Below are positions 26,819 to 38,075 of a stretch of 64,000 nt of DNA, in pieces. The notes below the pieces were generated by a model. It was not told the DNA's origin. It searched no databases and saw only the letters and a program-made list of their open reading frames with translations. Made by a program: the position numbers and the translations under genes. Position 1 is the first letter of the stretch. Each line of letters begins with the position of its first letter. This stretch comes from Tachypleus tridentatus. Taxonomy: Eukaryota; Arthropoda; Merostomata; Xiphosura; Limulidae. The DNA lies in NCBI RefSeq assembly GCF_004210375.1, contig NW_027467782.1:22609276-22673275 (forward strand), given 5' to 3'.

Positions 26819-28213
26819 GTAAATTAAAGGGAAGGCATTTTATAAACCGCACCCCCCCGCCGACTCATAGACTAATCGATTAATGAAATTTGACAGTCAC
26901 TCTTATGACCCCTAAGGCTTTTTCCGTAGAATGTTTTATTCTACTGAGTAGTCAGTTAGGCCTACTGACTAGATATGTGTGATATACTTGGTTACAGAGT
27001 GTGACTGAGCATCTCTGAGGTCTCCACATGAAGTCTAAAGAACTACCAAGATAAAAATGTATATTCACAGAAACAAACAATAATACAATCACAAAATAAA
27101 AACATAAAAAACGAGGGCAACTGGGTGCGTCGAACATGCAAGATTGCTGTTAAACTGTGATTGAATTCTCATTATCTACGTGTTTCCTCCACTCTGTAAA
27201 TTGTACTATCACTAAAAATGAAAACAAACAAACAAATATCCATGTTATTAAAAGTTAAAACCTAAATGTTATTCAATGAAGATTAGTAAAACCATTATAA
27301 ATCACAAATGCAGCACTATTAACTTCAGCAAAGCAATGTTAAGTAATTTATAATTAAAGCAGAAATCAGCTCTTCCAAAAATCTTTCATAAAACCTCTTG
27401 AAAGCTGAAAGTTACTTCCATAGAAAATAATAATGGTTCAACCAAAGTTAAGTGAAAACCACGATAAGTTAAACAATACTGTGGCTGAAGGCTCAAATTA
27501 ACTTACAACTTTAAGAAATGTAAGAAACTAAAAAATTATGAAAAGTTCCTAATTCTAATAAATTCTTTCTTTTCTTTTACAAGGACAAACTTGACTTTAT
27601 ACTTGAGAACATATTGGCATTAAAAAGAAGCTAAGATCTGCACATGAACGCACTTAGCACATATGATCCTTGTTCACTGTGAATTAATTAGAACGCCTGG
27701 ACGCGGTAGCCTATCATTGTTATTCCATGATCCATTCACTGATAGGGAATACAGCTTTCAATTATGTTTGAAACATGTTATCTTCCCTGCATGAAACTTG
27801 GCTACTTGCTAAATACTGAACTTACATCTTGTGTGCACTCAATGAAACAAGGAAGATTGAAGAGCCTATTTGAGCAACTCTTTGTGTCCACGTGGTAAAA
27901 TATTAAGAAACAACAACACAATTTTGAAAAACTCATCTCCGTTTAAAAAAAAAGTAGAAAACACATAGTACTTACCTGTAATACATCCCAAAATGTGGAG
28001 CATGATAAATGTTTAGTGTTTTGATGATCCAAAGAAGTTAAACGTAATTATAACCAAGCAATTCTGACAAGGAAAAGCTAATTGCCCACATAAATTTAAA
28101 TCTAAATACTTCGCAGAGAAAAACACTTCAGACAGTGAATAAAGTAAGAGATGTTGATATTTTTCTGATAATATCACGTGCATAAATGTATGCCATGTTG
28201 CACATTACTAAAT
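26819..28213. other. Mostly unrecognised; weak exon-like signals
   Basis: No clear gene. A strong donor (ATTACAG|GTAAGT) lies on the minus strand at about 27978, preceded by TTTTCCTTGTCAG at about 28068; the piece is open only from an internal ATG (MLHILGCIT). On the plus strand a long pyrimidine tract and AG at about 27583 precede the short frame DKLDFILENILALKRS followed by a stop. Neither is supported by homology. Confidence 0.25.
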
Positions 28214-28474
28214 AGCACGGCCATATGGTTAAGGTATTCGACTCATAATCTGAGGGTCGCGGGCTCTAATCTTCGTCACACCAAACATGCTCGCTCTTTC
28301 AGAGGTGGGGCAATATAATGTGACAGTCAATCCCACTATTCATTGGTAAAAGAATAGTCCAAGAATTGACGGTGGTGGTGATGACTAGCTGTAGTCTTAC
28401 ACTGCTAAATTAGAAACGGCTCGCGCAGACAGCACTCGTGTAGCTTTGCACGAAATTCAAAACAAACCAACCCA
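28214..28474 (+). mobile_element. SINE-A copy
   Basis: Full-length but mutated: GGTTAAGGTATTCGACTC head, AATCTGAGGGTCGCGGGCTC, a body with CAATCCCACTATTCATTGG, and a tail GAAATTCAAAACAAACC. Confidence 0.85.
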
Positions 28475-28713
28475 AACTTTACTAATGCCCCTCTCTAATT
28501 ATCACCTCCCCCCCGTATTTCTATAAAGCTAACCTTGAGTAACAGTAATATTAATCCAACATATATTCCACACACACAAAAGCCCCCTTGCTCAGAAGTC
28601 AACGAACTTCAAGCACGAGTTTGATAAAAAGTTAGGTTTTGATTCCATTTTACCAGAGAGCGACTATTGTTCTCTATGAAAGAACGTAGTTTGTTATTAA
28701 CCAATTCACTCAC

Positions 28714-28811
28714 CACTTTCATGTTTGTAGAGTTTGTTAAACCTCTGAGACTATGGAGTAAGCAAGCGATACCTAAGGAATACTCAGACGCTGTATTTAT
28801 ACCGTGAAAGT
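28714..28811 (-). CDS. Possible internal exon, unrecognised
   Basis: On the minus strand a long pyrimidine tract ending GGCAG precedes a 98-bp piece that ends in AAAGTG|GTGAGT. Only one of the three frames is open; it encodes FHGINTASEYSLGIACLL and then HSLRGLTNSTNMKV. It needs one base from the preceding exon, which is what the candidate at 28881-28925 supplies. No family is recognised, so function is unknown. It could be chance, but the two sites and the matched phase together make a real exon plausible. Confidence 0.4.
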
Positions 28812-28880
28812 CTGCCAAAAGAAAAAAAAAACACAAAGCAAAAACGGTTACAATGTTCTCCTTTCCACACGCCTGCTTAC

Positions 28881-28925
28881 TGAAATGACCAGAGGGTGGT
28901 AGTCCAGATGTCAGTTGCAGAGATA
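28881..28925 (-). CDS. Possible 45-bp mini-exon, unrecognised
   Basis: Bounded by CTTTTATTTAG and CA|GTAAGC on the minus strand. In the frame that leaves a one-base overhang it reads SLQLTSGLPPSGHF and joins in phase to 28714-28811. Support is splice signals only. Confidence 0.3.
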
Positions 28926-30985
28926 CTAAATAAAAGTGGGAAATGCAACACACGTTCGGACTAGAGGGTTAGGAGGAGTCTAGATTTGATATTTTCTTGT
29001 TTTTATGAAAATAGGTTGGCATTTGTTGTCTGAGTATTGGAAATATAAAAATCCACGCAGTGTCCGCCGATCATTGAAAGTTAGACTTCATTAATTCTAC
29101 TACAGAGATAACCCGTCAACGTTTTACACTTTAAAAAAAACGCTTTCAAACTGAGAATCCTATTACTAAAGGCAACGTGCTAACTTCCGGGACCCGCATT
29201 GCTTTTCTTTCCAGATTGAACGTGGTGAAAAAGTAACCGGGAAAATAATGGGGTAATGAAGTGAAACATATTGCTGCTCTCTATATGAAGTATTTACAAT
29301 ATAACTCATTAACGTAATTTGAATTATTGTGCAAAATATCTTACAACTAAGGAACTTTCTGACTTAATAGTTGATTTTTCAAGCAGGTTTACAACGGGCT
29401 ATGTGTTGTTGTCAACCACGAGAAAGCTAACCTTGATTTTTAGCAGTGTAAATCCGTAAGGTTGCTGGTGATCCACGTCCACTGGAAGACTTGGCTGATT
29501 ACACAGAAGCATTTTATTAAATACTTGATGAAAACCTTAATACTTTGCCTTTAAATGTACTAACTTTTATGCGATACCTAGTATTAAAACACAGAAAAGC
29601 GAAGTAATAAAACGCACCATACTTTCCTTTATTTTTGTGAGAAAATAAAAATATATGAAATAATAAATATTAGATTGCTTATAAAAGCTATAATTAGGAA
29701 CATTAATATTTCCTAGTATGTGAATAATTTTAAAATCTTATTTCTGTTATCATAGTGTTTGTTTGCTTAAAGTATGAAGATTCACGATGTGTTATCAATA
29801 TTGTACTTTCTACATGGATCGCACCTCGAATTTTGATATTAAAAGATTTCAAGAAGCTCGTATAAGTTTAGGAAAATATAAATATTTCTTACGTGAATGT
29901 TATGATTTCAAGGATTTTTTGCGAACCTTAACATCATGAAAGATACAATAGCTTATGAGAATCTAAACGATTTAATAAATACGTTATACTCTTTTATTTA
30001 TTCAAGCGCATCAAAATAGACAGGAAATAGTAAATACTGAAAATAAAAATGCAATAAAATGCAGATGGCAGTAAAGCCACTTACTAGAAAGGTGTGACAG
30101 TTCAGATAATGCTGAATTATCTAGCAGTAAAAATAATAAAAATTGTACGTTTTCTATAAATTGCATATTCGGATATATGTTACTCTCTTATTTTTCATCT
30201 TTTTATACCAAGTAATTGAGCTATTCTTGTTTTCGTATTTTAGGCTTAGTTTGTTTTTATACTTTAAGCTCGGCTTTTTTTTTCGTTTGGGTTTAGTGTG
30301 TTTTGTTTTTTTAATTTAGACTCAGTTTAATTTTGAAATTGTTTTTCTGAAGCAGCTAGAGAAATATTCCATTGCCAGGTAGTTACGAGCACTGCGTGTT
30401 ATTTAGTGTGCACTAAAATATTTAATTCACAACGACCTTTAAAAATCATGTTTGTGCATTTTTTTCGCATTCCTTCAAATTAGAACTTTAATAAGATTAA
30501 AACAAGAGTGAAAATTACATTTAAAATCAGTTTTGTTGTTTACATCTTCTGTGATGAATTCCAAAATAAATCAATTATGAGGTATGTGATTAAAACGTTG
30601 CACTGAAACAGAACTTTCGTCACCTTTCATAGACTTAAGAAGCCTCAAAGCTTTGACACTGGAAGACAAAGTTATTGTATTTGCTCAAATAACACAACTA
30701 CGTCTGAGAACAAAATATACAGTTTTAGCCATAAGACATGAATATAACTTAAGTAATATAATTTTACTATACAATTCTTGCCATGACCATATTACTTTTG
30801 GTCGAAAGTACATGTTAGTGTCTTCAGATAGGTGAGTAATGTGACTACAGTATGGCGACGGTCAGAACATGCCATTGGATGCACATTAATGTTACCAAGT
30901 AATACTTAGAACATGCCACTGGATGTTTGTTTTGATGCCATCAGGAGGAAGTTCAAGTGTCTTAGAATGTTTTGTTGTCATTATG
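28926..30985. other. AT-rich DNA, little recognised
   Basis: Contains an old SINE-C remnant (29385-29465, CTTGATTTTTAGCAGTGTAAATCC). A good plus-strand acceptor (TTGCTTTTCTTTCCAG) at 29214 is followed by a very short open piece, IERGEKVTGKIM, and GGTAATG; too little to call. Nothing else seen. Confidence 0.4.
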
Positions 30986-32250
30986 TACACCTTGAACTGA
31001 AACATAGAGTAAGTTGACGTGAGAAACAGCTGTAACTGAAACATAGAGTAAGTTGACGTGAGAAACAGCTATAACTGAAACATAGAGTAAGCTAACGTAG
31101 TAAACAGCTGTAACTGAAACATAGAGTAAGTTGACGTGGTAGACATTTATGACTGAAACACAAAGTAAGCTGACGTAGTAGACAGCTGTGACTGAAACAG
31201 CTATAACTGAAACATAGAGTAAGCTGACGTAGTAAACATCTGCAACTGAAACACAGAGTTAGCTGACGTTTTAACCAGCTATAACTGAAACATAGAATAA
31301 ACTGACATGGTAGACATCTACGACTGAAACATAAAGCAAGCTGACGTGATAGACAACTATGATTGAAACATAGAGTAATCTGACGTGGTATACAACTATG
31401 ACTGAAACAGCTGTAACGTTGACGTAAGTTGACGTAAGAAATAGCTATAACTGAAACATTGAGTAAGCTGACGTGAGAAACAGCTATAATTAAAACATAG
31501 AGTAAGTTGACGTGAGAAACAGCTATAAATGAAACAGAATAATCTAACGTAGTAAACAGCTGTAACTGACACAAAGAGTAAGCTGACGTGGTAAACAGCT
31601 ATCACCGAAACATAGAGTAAGTTGACGTAAGAAACAGCTATAACTTAAACTGAGAATAAGTTGGTGTTGTAGACAGCTATGACAAAGAGTAAGCTGACGT
31701 AGTAAACAGGTATGACTGAAATACAGAGTTAGCTGATGTTTTAAACATCTATAACTGAAACATAGAATAAGTTGATGTGTTAGACAGCTATGACTGAAAC
31801 ATAGAGTAAACTGGCGTGGTAAATAGCTATGACTGAAACATAGAGTAAGCTGACGTGGTAAAAAGCTATGACTGAAGCATAGAATAAGTTGGTGTGGTAA
31901 ACAGCTATAACTGAAACGTAGAGTAAGCTGACGTAATAAACAGCTATAACTGAAACACAGAGTAAGCTGACGTAATAAATAGCTGTAACTGAAACACAGA
32001 ATAAGTTGATATGGCAAACAGCTGTAACTGAAACAGAGAATATGTTGACGTGGTCGACAGCTATGACTAAGACATAGAGTAAGTTGACGTCGTAAACAGC
32101 TATAACTCAAACACAGAGCAAGCTGACGTTTTAAACAGCTGTAACTGAAACAGAGAATAAGTTGATGTGGTAGACAGCTACGACTGAGACATATAGTAAG
32201 CTAACGTGGTAGACAGCTATGACTGAAACACAGAGTAAGCTGGCGTGTTG
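30986..32250. repeat. 39-bp minisatellite, about 32 units
   Basis: Imperfect tandem units with parts AACTGAAACATAGAGTAAG, CTGACGTGGTAAACAGC and TAT; the period is 39 bp with some partial units. Because 39 is a multiple of three, the minus strand stays open for 160 and 188 codons, giving a 13-residue motif like LTLCFSYSCLLRQ. Frame changes occur at partial units, there is no start context or splice signal, and both strands behave the same way. I treat the frames as a by-product of the repeat. Confidence 0.9.
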
Positions 32251-32654
32251 TTACTTCACATCTAGTGTGATGTTCTTAGTGTTTTTAACTGCTAAACACT
32301 AATATTCCTCTGCATCGTGTTGAATAATTGACCAAATATATTGAAACGATCAACGTTACATGAGTAAAGATAGTCACGGTTTATAGCTTTGTGGATATAT
32401 ATGATATATTTGTAAAGAGGTGTATTGATTGATCAAAATACGATTTGTCAAGCATGACTAATGGTTCCAGTGGTGAGTGTGATGATTATGTTTAAAATTG
32501 TGTTTATAACTATTTGAATGGGTTGAATCTTTCAAAACCCGTATTCACATACAAAATCTACGTGGGTGGAATTAATCAATCGACTCTTTGTGGGAGTCAA
32601 AATGAAAAGAATTAAGTAGGAAGAAGTATTATTATTACTGTGAGTCACGAAGAT
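32251..32654. other. No gene recognised
   Basis: AT-rich, no known repeat. Confidence 0.45.
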
Positions 32655-32765
32655 AGTGGAGTTGTTGTCGTGCAGAGGTACACAATGAGTTATATACACT
32701 CTTTCCACTAAGAGGAATTGAGCCTCGGATTTTAGCATCATAAGTCCGTATGCTTACTGCGGACC
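32655..32765 (-). mobile_element. SINE-C copy, degenerate
   Basis: Minus orientation: CACTAAGAGGAATTGAGCCTC, ATTTTAGCATCATAAGTCCG, TGCTTACTGCGG. Diverged. Confidence 0.6.
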
Positions 32766-32769
32766 GTGT

Positions 32770-33060
32770 GTTTTGTTTTGTTTGTTTGTTTGTTTTTAAT
32801 TTTGCACAAAGCTACACGAGAGCTATCTGTGTTAGCGGTCCCTAATTTAGCAGTATAAGACTAGAGGGAAGGCAGCTAGTCATCACCACACACCGCCAAC
32901 TCTTGGGCTAGTCTTTTACCAACGAATAATGGGATTGACCGTAACATTATAACGCCCCCACGGCTGAAAGGGCGAGCATGTTTGGCGCGACGGGGATGCG
33001 AATCCTCGACTCTTAGATTACGAGTCGCACGCCTTAACACGCTTGGCCATGCCAGGCCGG
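32770..33060 (-). mobile_element. SINE-A copy, well preserved
   Basis: Full length: TTTGTTTGTTTGTTTTTAAT tail, GCACAAAGCTACACGAGAGC, CCAACTCTTGGGCTAGTC, AACGCCCCCACGGCTG, GGCGCGACGGGGATGCGAAT, and the head to TTGGCCATGCCAGGCC. In sense orientation the tRNA-like head has an anticodon-loop-like CTCGTAA (a Thr-type CGT) and a GGTTCGCATCC-type B box. Confidence 0.92.
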
Positions 33061-33239
33061 TATGGCGTCATGAGAGCATTTACTATTTAAAGTCTTATAA
33101 GAGGATGGAACCTGAAAGAAGATCATTCAGATGGAAGGGTAATGTCTTTGGGTAATTTCGACATCAGATTGACTCAAAGCATCCCCACAACTAAACGCAG
33201 AATATAAGGTATTCATGGAGGTTGTAAAATCAACAAAAC

Positions 33240-33355
33240 CCCCAGTGGCTCAGCTGTGTGTCTGTAGACTTACAACTCTAAAAACCGAGTTTCGATACCT
33301 GTGGAAGGCAGAGAACCGATATCCCATTATGTAGCTGAAATTCAACACAACAACA
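33240..33355 (+). mobile_element. SINE-B copy
   Basis: CCCAGTGGCTCAGCTGTG, GTAGACTTACAACTC, GAGTTTCGATACCTGTGG and GTAGCTGAAATTCAACAC. Full length with a modified tail. Confidence 0.75.
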
Positions 33356-33475
33356 ACAGAATCAACAAGAGTCCGTAATCTTTTATAACCGACAATGGTT
33401 AATCAAATCAAAGGATCACAAATTTAAGAAGAAACCTATTTTGATTTAATAATTTTGTTTACTTGTTTGTTGTGA

Positions 33476-33602
33476 ACCCCGAACGGCACAATGGTATGCC
33501 TGTGGACTCACACAACTAGAAATTGGGTTTCGATACCTGTGATGGGCAAAACACAGATAGTTCATTGCATAGTTTTGTGCTTAATTCCAAACAAACACAT
33601 GC
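33476..33602 (+). mobile_element. SINE-B copy
   Basis: CACAATGGTATGCCTGTGG, GGGTTTCGATACCTGTGATG, TAGTTTTGTGCTTAATTCCA and AACAAAC. Directly abuts the SINE-A copy on its right. Confidence 0.8.
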
Positions 33603-33841
33603 TTGTTTATTGAATTTCGCGCAAAGCTATACGAGTGCTATCTGCGCTAGTTATCTGAATTAGTAGTGAGACTGTAGGAAAGCCAGTTAGTCATCGTCAC
33701 ACACCGCCACCTCTTGTGCTATTCTTTTACTAATTCAAAACAGACAAAGCGGGATTAACCGTAACATTATAATACCCCACGAATGAAAAGGCGACTCTTA
33801 GCTTGCGAGTCAAGCGTCATACCCACCTAGTCATAATTGGC
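33603..33841 (-). mobile_element. SINE-A copy, internally shortened
   Basis: TTGAATTTCGCGCAAAGC, CACACCGCCACCTCTTG and TAACCGTAACATTATAATAC are present; the segment with the C-rich block and B box is shortened before CTTGCGAGTCAAGCG. Confidence 0.75.
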
Positions 33842-33935
33842 CATTGAGCTTTCTGTGCTCTATTCCATCATGGGTATCGAAATCCTATTATTAGCGTCGT
33901 AAGCTTGTAAACTCACCGCTGAGCCACTGGTGGCG
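33842..33935 (-). mobile_element. SINE-B copy
   Basis: Complement of the SINE-B head: GGTATCGAAATCCTATTA, GTCGTAAGCTTGTAAACTC, ACCGCTGAGCCACTGGTGGC. The tail side runs into the adjoining SINE-A. Confidence 0.65.
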
Positions 33936-34254
33936 AACTGATAAGAACAGAGCAGTGCTGTCCAGTTGTGGCAGTTTGTTAAGTATGTCGCAAAAAGTTT
34001 GACCAAACGAAACAAAATTAACAAAATAAAAAAAATCTCCACAGAAAAATATTACAAGTACCAACAGGGGTGGATGTCGCGCAAATCAAGGTGAGTTAAA
34101 ATGTAGTTAATGGGAACCGCTGCATCAGATAAATGGTAACAAGTCAAGCGTACTCGCTGTCAACTCTTGTCAATGTCGAGAAAGCAAGCGACAGTGCACT
34201 CTCTTTTATTAAAACTATTTACAAACAATTGTAAATTGTTTCTGTAAATTAAAT

Positions 34255-34908
34255 TTCTGTTAATCTGATTAAGTGGTCTATTGTTTGTCTGAATTTTCTG
34301 AAACCAATTTGTTCTTCTGGTAATTTTGATGTCGTCTCCAGGAATGCGGAGATCCTGTTACTAATTATTCTCTATAGAATTTTGCCTACACAGCTGGTCA
34401 GGCTGCTTGGTCTGTAGCTATTTGGGTTATTGGCTGACTTTCCTTCTTTGTGGAACATTAATTCATTTGCATGCTTCCAAGAAACAAAGATATAACCAGA
34501 ATATATTGATATATTAAAAATTGCTGTAAGATGTTCAAATAATTTCGGAGTACCATTCTTAAGAAGAATGGCTTGTATACCATTTTCTCCTGGTGATTTA
34601 TTTTTTAGTGTTTGTAATTGTTTCTAAGAGTTCTTGTGCTGAAATTGTGTTTGTGTTGTTGGTTGGATAATTGTTTAAGTCTACTGGGAAGAGTGGTTTG
34701 AATAGTTCACTGTTGTTTGTTATGAAGTTATTTACTTTATTATTATAGTATGTGTTCAACTCTGGGTCGTTATTTGTTTTGAACGTATTTTGAAGTTGTT
34801 GTTTGAGCATTGCACCTTTTTCTTTATTTGTGTATGCTGTGGTGTTATTGTGCACTAAAGGCGGGTATTTTCTTGTTGTTGTATCTGCATTTGTTAGTCT
34901 TTTCAGAT
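34255..34908 (-). pseudogene. Jockey-type LINE reverse transcriptase, 3' part of split copy
   Basis: Minus-strand remnant of a non-LTR retrotransposon polymerase, which copies its own RNA at a nicked target. Visible in order: LKRLTNADTTTRKYPPL; a long linker; KKSPGENGIQAILLKNG (RT start); SWKHANELMFHKEGKS; NSYRPSSLTSCVGKIL (Asn-Tyr-Arg-Pro block); and LPEEQIGFRKFRQTIDHLIR. At least one stop follows KIL. The YADD catalytic part and everything 3' of it are missing. It is continuous with 39288-39661 across the hAT insertion. Confidence 0.85.
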
Positions 34909-35378
34909 CAGAGGCGTAGATTTTCCTACACCTGATGGGGTGGATGATTTTTGCAACCACTTATGTGGACTGTTCAATTTGCAAATTGGTAATCTCTGAT
35001 TACGTGAACCTGAAAGCTGTAAACATGCAGTCACAGAGTAATCTTGTTGCCACGATACTTCAAGGTTTCCATGTAGGTTTGTATAAGTGAGGTGTTGTGA
35101 ACAGTTTTCAAAATGTTAATAGAATAAAGACAAATGTGTCACAAATTAACTGCCACATGAATTTATTCCTGCACACTGCACAGTATAAAAGATGGCCATT
35201 ATACTTGACAAGGTTACTAATAACTTTCATTGCATGAATTACGTTTTCAAATATTAATTAAGTTAGTAATTACCCTTGATAAGTTTATATCTTCTGAAAA
35301 ATTGTTCATGTTGTTTGATAAAACTAATTAAAATGTCTTTGTGAACTCTTGAAAATTACACATCAATACAATGTAGCT

Positions 35379-35606
35379 GGCTCGGCATGGCTGAGCGCGT
35401 TAAGGCATGCGACTCGTAATCTGAGGGTCGCGGGTTCGCATCCGCGTCGCGCCAAACATGCTCGCTCTCCCAGTCGTGGGGGCGTTATAATGTTACAGTC
35501 AATCCAACTATTCGTTGGTAAAAGAGTAGCCCAAGAGTTGACGGTGGGTGGTGATGACTAGCTGCCTTCCCTCTAGTCTTACACTGCTGTATTAGGGACG
35601 GCTAGG
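35379..35606 (+). mobile_element. SINE-A copy inside the hAT element, tail missing
   Basis: Well-preserved head and body: CTCGGCATGGCTGAGC, GACTCGTAATCTGAGGGTCG and GGGGGCGTTATAATGTTAC. It stops at TTAGGGACGGCTAG without the GAAATTC/A-rich tail. Confidence 0.88.
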
Positions 35607-35756
35607 TACAGTGGGCAAACAACCTACTCACTTAAAAACCTTTTACGGAAACCGCAGTGATTTTATGTTCCTCAAAGAATTGAGTGGCAGATGATACAAT
35701 GTAGCACATAATTGTTCATACTTTTCATTGAAGTAAGATTCATTTAGTTCTCTAGT

Positions 35757-38075
35757 CTACATGTTACCACACGTAGACCTCCTTTGTGATGATCTGTTTA
35801 TGAATTCTTTCAGAAGCTTTTCTCTATTTATCTTGTCGACCTCATCTTTGTGAGTGTGACAAGCTACCACATGGTTGAGGCGGCACTGAGACATAGTTGA
35901 CCTTAACCACGTCTTCAACCGTCTTAATGCGGAAAAGCTGCGTTCACATTCGCAGCTGGATACTGGATATACAAGCAAAATTTTCATGAGAAGAAACACT
36001 TCACAAAACACCTGTTTCATGCATTTTACAATAAGTATCCTTCGCGCCTTTTAGAGATACTGCTTTTGTTTTTCCTTTGAACATGGGCAACTGAAACTCG
36101 GGCCGTTGTGCAGAGATTTCTGGATAGAAGTTTATAACCGAGTTGTCAATCTTGCCAGATGTGATCATGTTCTCAAGTGCCAGATATTGCCTCAAGTCAT
36201 TGTTGTCTGCATTGAATCTAGTGGTCAGATGTTCTGTGACTGTGTTCACAAATTCAAAATATTGGCTTCTGTAGTAATCTCTAGCTGTTGCAGAATGGTG
36301 TGCTGATCCATCACCTGTGATCCTTCTGGGGAGTATGCGAATGCATGGTAGTTCAACAGGCACTAGATCTAGGGAAGTTACCTTTTCTCAGCTTCATCAA
36401 ATATCTTGTTGTAATTTTCCTCTGTTCACAATACCCGCAATTCCTTAACTGTCATTACAGATGCTTCAATCATGCCAGATACTGTCGCTAATTTTGCTTT
36501 CTATGCACGGTTTAGTTCCTCTAATGCAGCTAATGGATGCTGAACCATTAACAATCCTAAAAATGTCTTTTCTTTGTCAAATCTGTCCAGCATACCTCGT
36601 GCTTTCACTGCTACATCTGATTTTTCATTTGCTAATTCAGACAAAGAATCAACAATGTTACTGTGGTGATCATTAGCACATGTAATTGCAGATAGGCGGC
36701 ACAACCAGCGTGTTAGACACAGTGGGCGGATGTATTTAACTGGATCATTGTGGCTGTTTGACGATACAATATTTTCAGAGATAGTCTGGGATTTGCTTGA
36801 CCTCTGAAGCAAGACACTGGATAGAATCTCGAACACATTCACAAGCGTCAACTGCATGTTGCATAATCAAGTTAGTCTTGTGTGCTCTGCAGTGAAAAAA
36901 CAAAGCTGACGGTTGCTTCTCTTTTATTTTTGCCTGGGATCCACTGTACGTACCATTCATGTTAGCGGCTCCATCATAAATTTGTGTTCTTAATCCTGAT
37001 AGTGTTAAATTGAGTCTAGTCAGTACATCAAGTGTAGTCGAGGATATTGTTTCACCAGTTGTATTGGAAACACTGTACAAACCAAGAAATGTCTCATGGA
37101 CGTCAAGGTTCTCATCTAAGTATCGTACACATATTGCTTCCTTTTCGGCACCTGTAACATCCTGAGTGCCATCAACCAACCATTAATGCAAAGATTTTAC
37201 TTTGCTGCACTTCGTGTGCTTTGTTCCCAGTATTTGATGGCTGAACATCTCCATTATTTCATTCTGAGCCTGGGGTGATGTGAATGTGGTTTTCTTTGAC
37301 AAGTAGGCCGTCAACTCAGGATTTTCCTCTTCCAGGAGCTTCATTAACTGCAGGGAGTTCCCCTCCGTATCAGTACGTCCACGTAATGCTAAACCTTGAT
37401 GCAGTAAGAAACGTAAACTTTTGAATAATTTGGCTAGACTTCTTTTGCATTTCTACTGCTGCTTCTTTTTTCCATCATGTAGCTGGACAGTCACTAGATT
37501 TACATTAAGTGAACCTTCTGGAGATATAGCGAATCTGTGCTGAGAGGAGGATTGGTATTCGTTGAATTTCTGTTTTCCCTTTTTCCAGTTGCAAAAACCG
37601 GTGGATATGAAGGTATACTCCACTGGCCTCTCCAATTTCCCTGCAAAAAGGCCTCTATTTTCCGCCTTGGCGAAAGAAAGCATATAACTTTTTGAGTTTG
37701 ATTGTCGAAGTGCAACCATGGGAACTCATCAAACCACTTGCCCTGGAAATTGATATTTTGCGATTTTGCTTTCTGTCGTGGTATTAGTTGTGCGTCTGGA
37801 TGATATGGCTTTCCACATTGTATCTGTGGAGTGTCAGATTTTTCATTACTGTACAAACTTCTTTCATAACTGTTTAGTGGTTCATGATGTGCAGTAGTTG
37901 CACACGCATTTTCAGACTCGTCCTCTGATGAACATGATATTTCCTCTGTATTGCAAGTTTCTATTCCTTTGCTTGAGATTGTTGGATTATCTATATCTGC
38001 ATTGTCACTTGTAGTACTACTAACTGGCTTGCATAACTATCTAATATCAGAAAGTTTCAGACGCTTGCTTGTCAT
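35757..38075 (-). pseudogene. hAT transposase (ZMYM/DUF4371-like), broken
   Basis: Start ATG at 38075 (MTSKRLKLSDIR, then a TAG). An N-terminal region with GKPYHPDAQLIPRQK and GKWFDEFPWLHFD resembles the TTF-type zinc-finger zone of ZMYM-like hAT proteins, but the expected Cys (VICFLS) is missing. The RNase H-like core follows at about 36775-37179: LNLTLSGLRTQIYDGAANMN, FFHCRAHKTNLIMQHAV. The C-terminus (35757-36020) has SSCECERSFSALRRLKTW, the hAT dimerisation block, and HVVACHTH. Frame breaks separate the 118, 88, 134, 118, 120 and 87-aa pieces. Such an enzyme would cut and rejoin the element's ends; this copy cannot make it. Confidence 0.88.

Noticed and set aside
30653-30835. 60-aa plus-strand frame
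   Set aside because: No domain, biased composition, no splice signals.
31092-32110. Cys-rich repeat proteins of 160 and 188 aa
   Set aside because: Produced by a 39-bp tandem repeat whose length is a multiple of three; no start context, splice signals or non-repeat sequence. Kept only as a testable finding.
35349-35561. 70-aa frame
   Set aside because: Lies in the SINE-A head and body; similar frames occur at 40997 and 55074 for the same reason.
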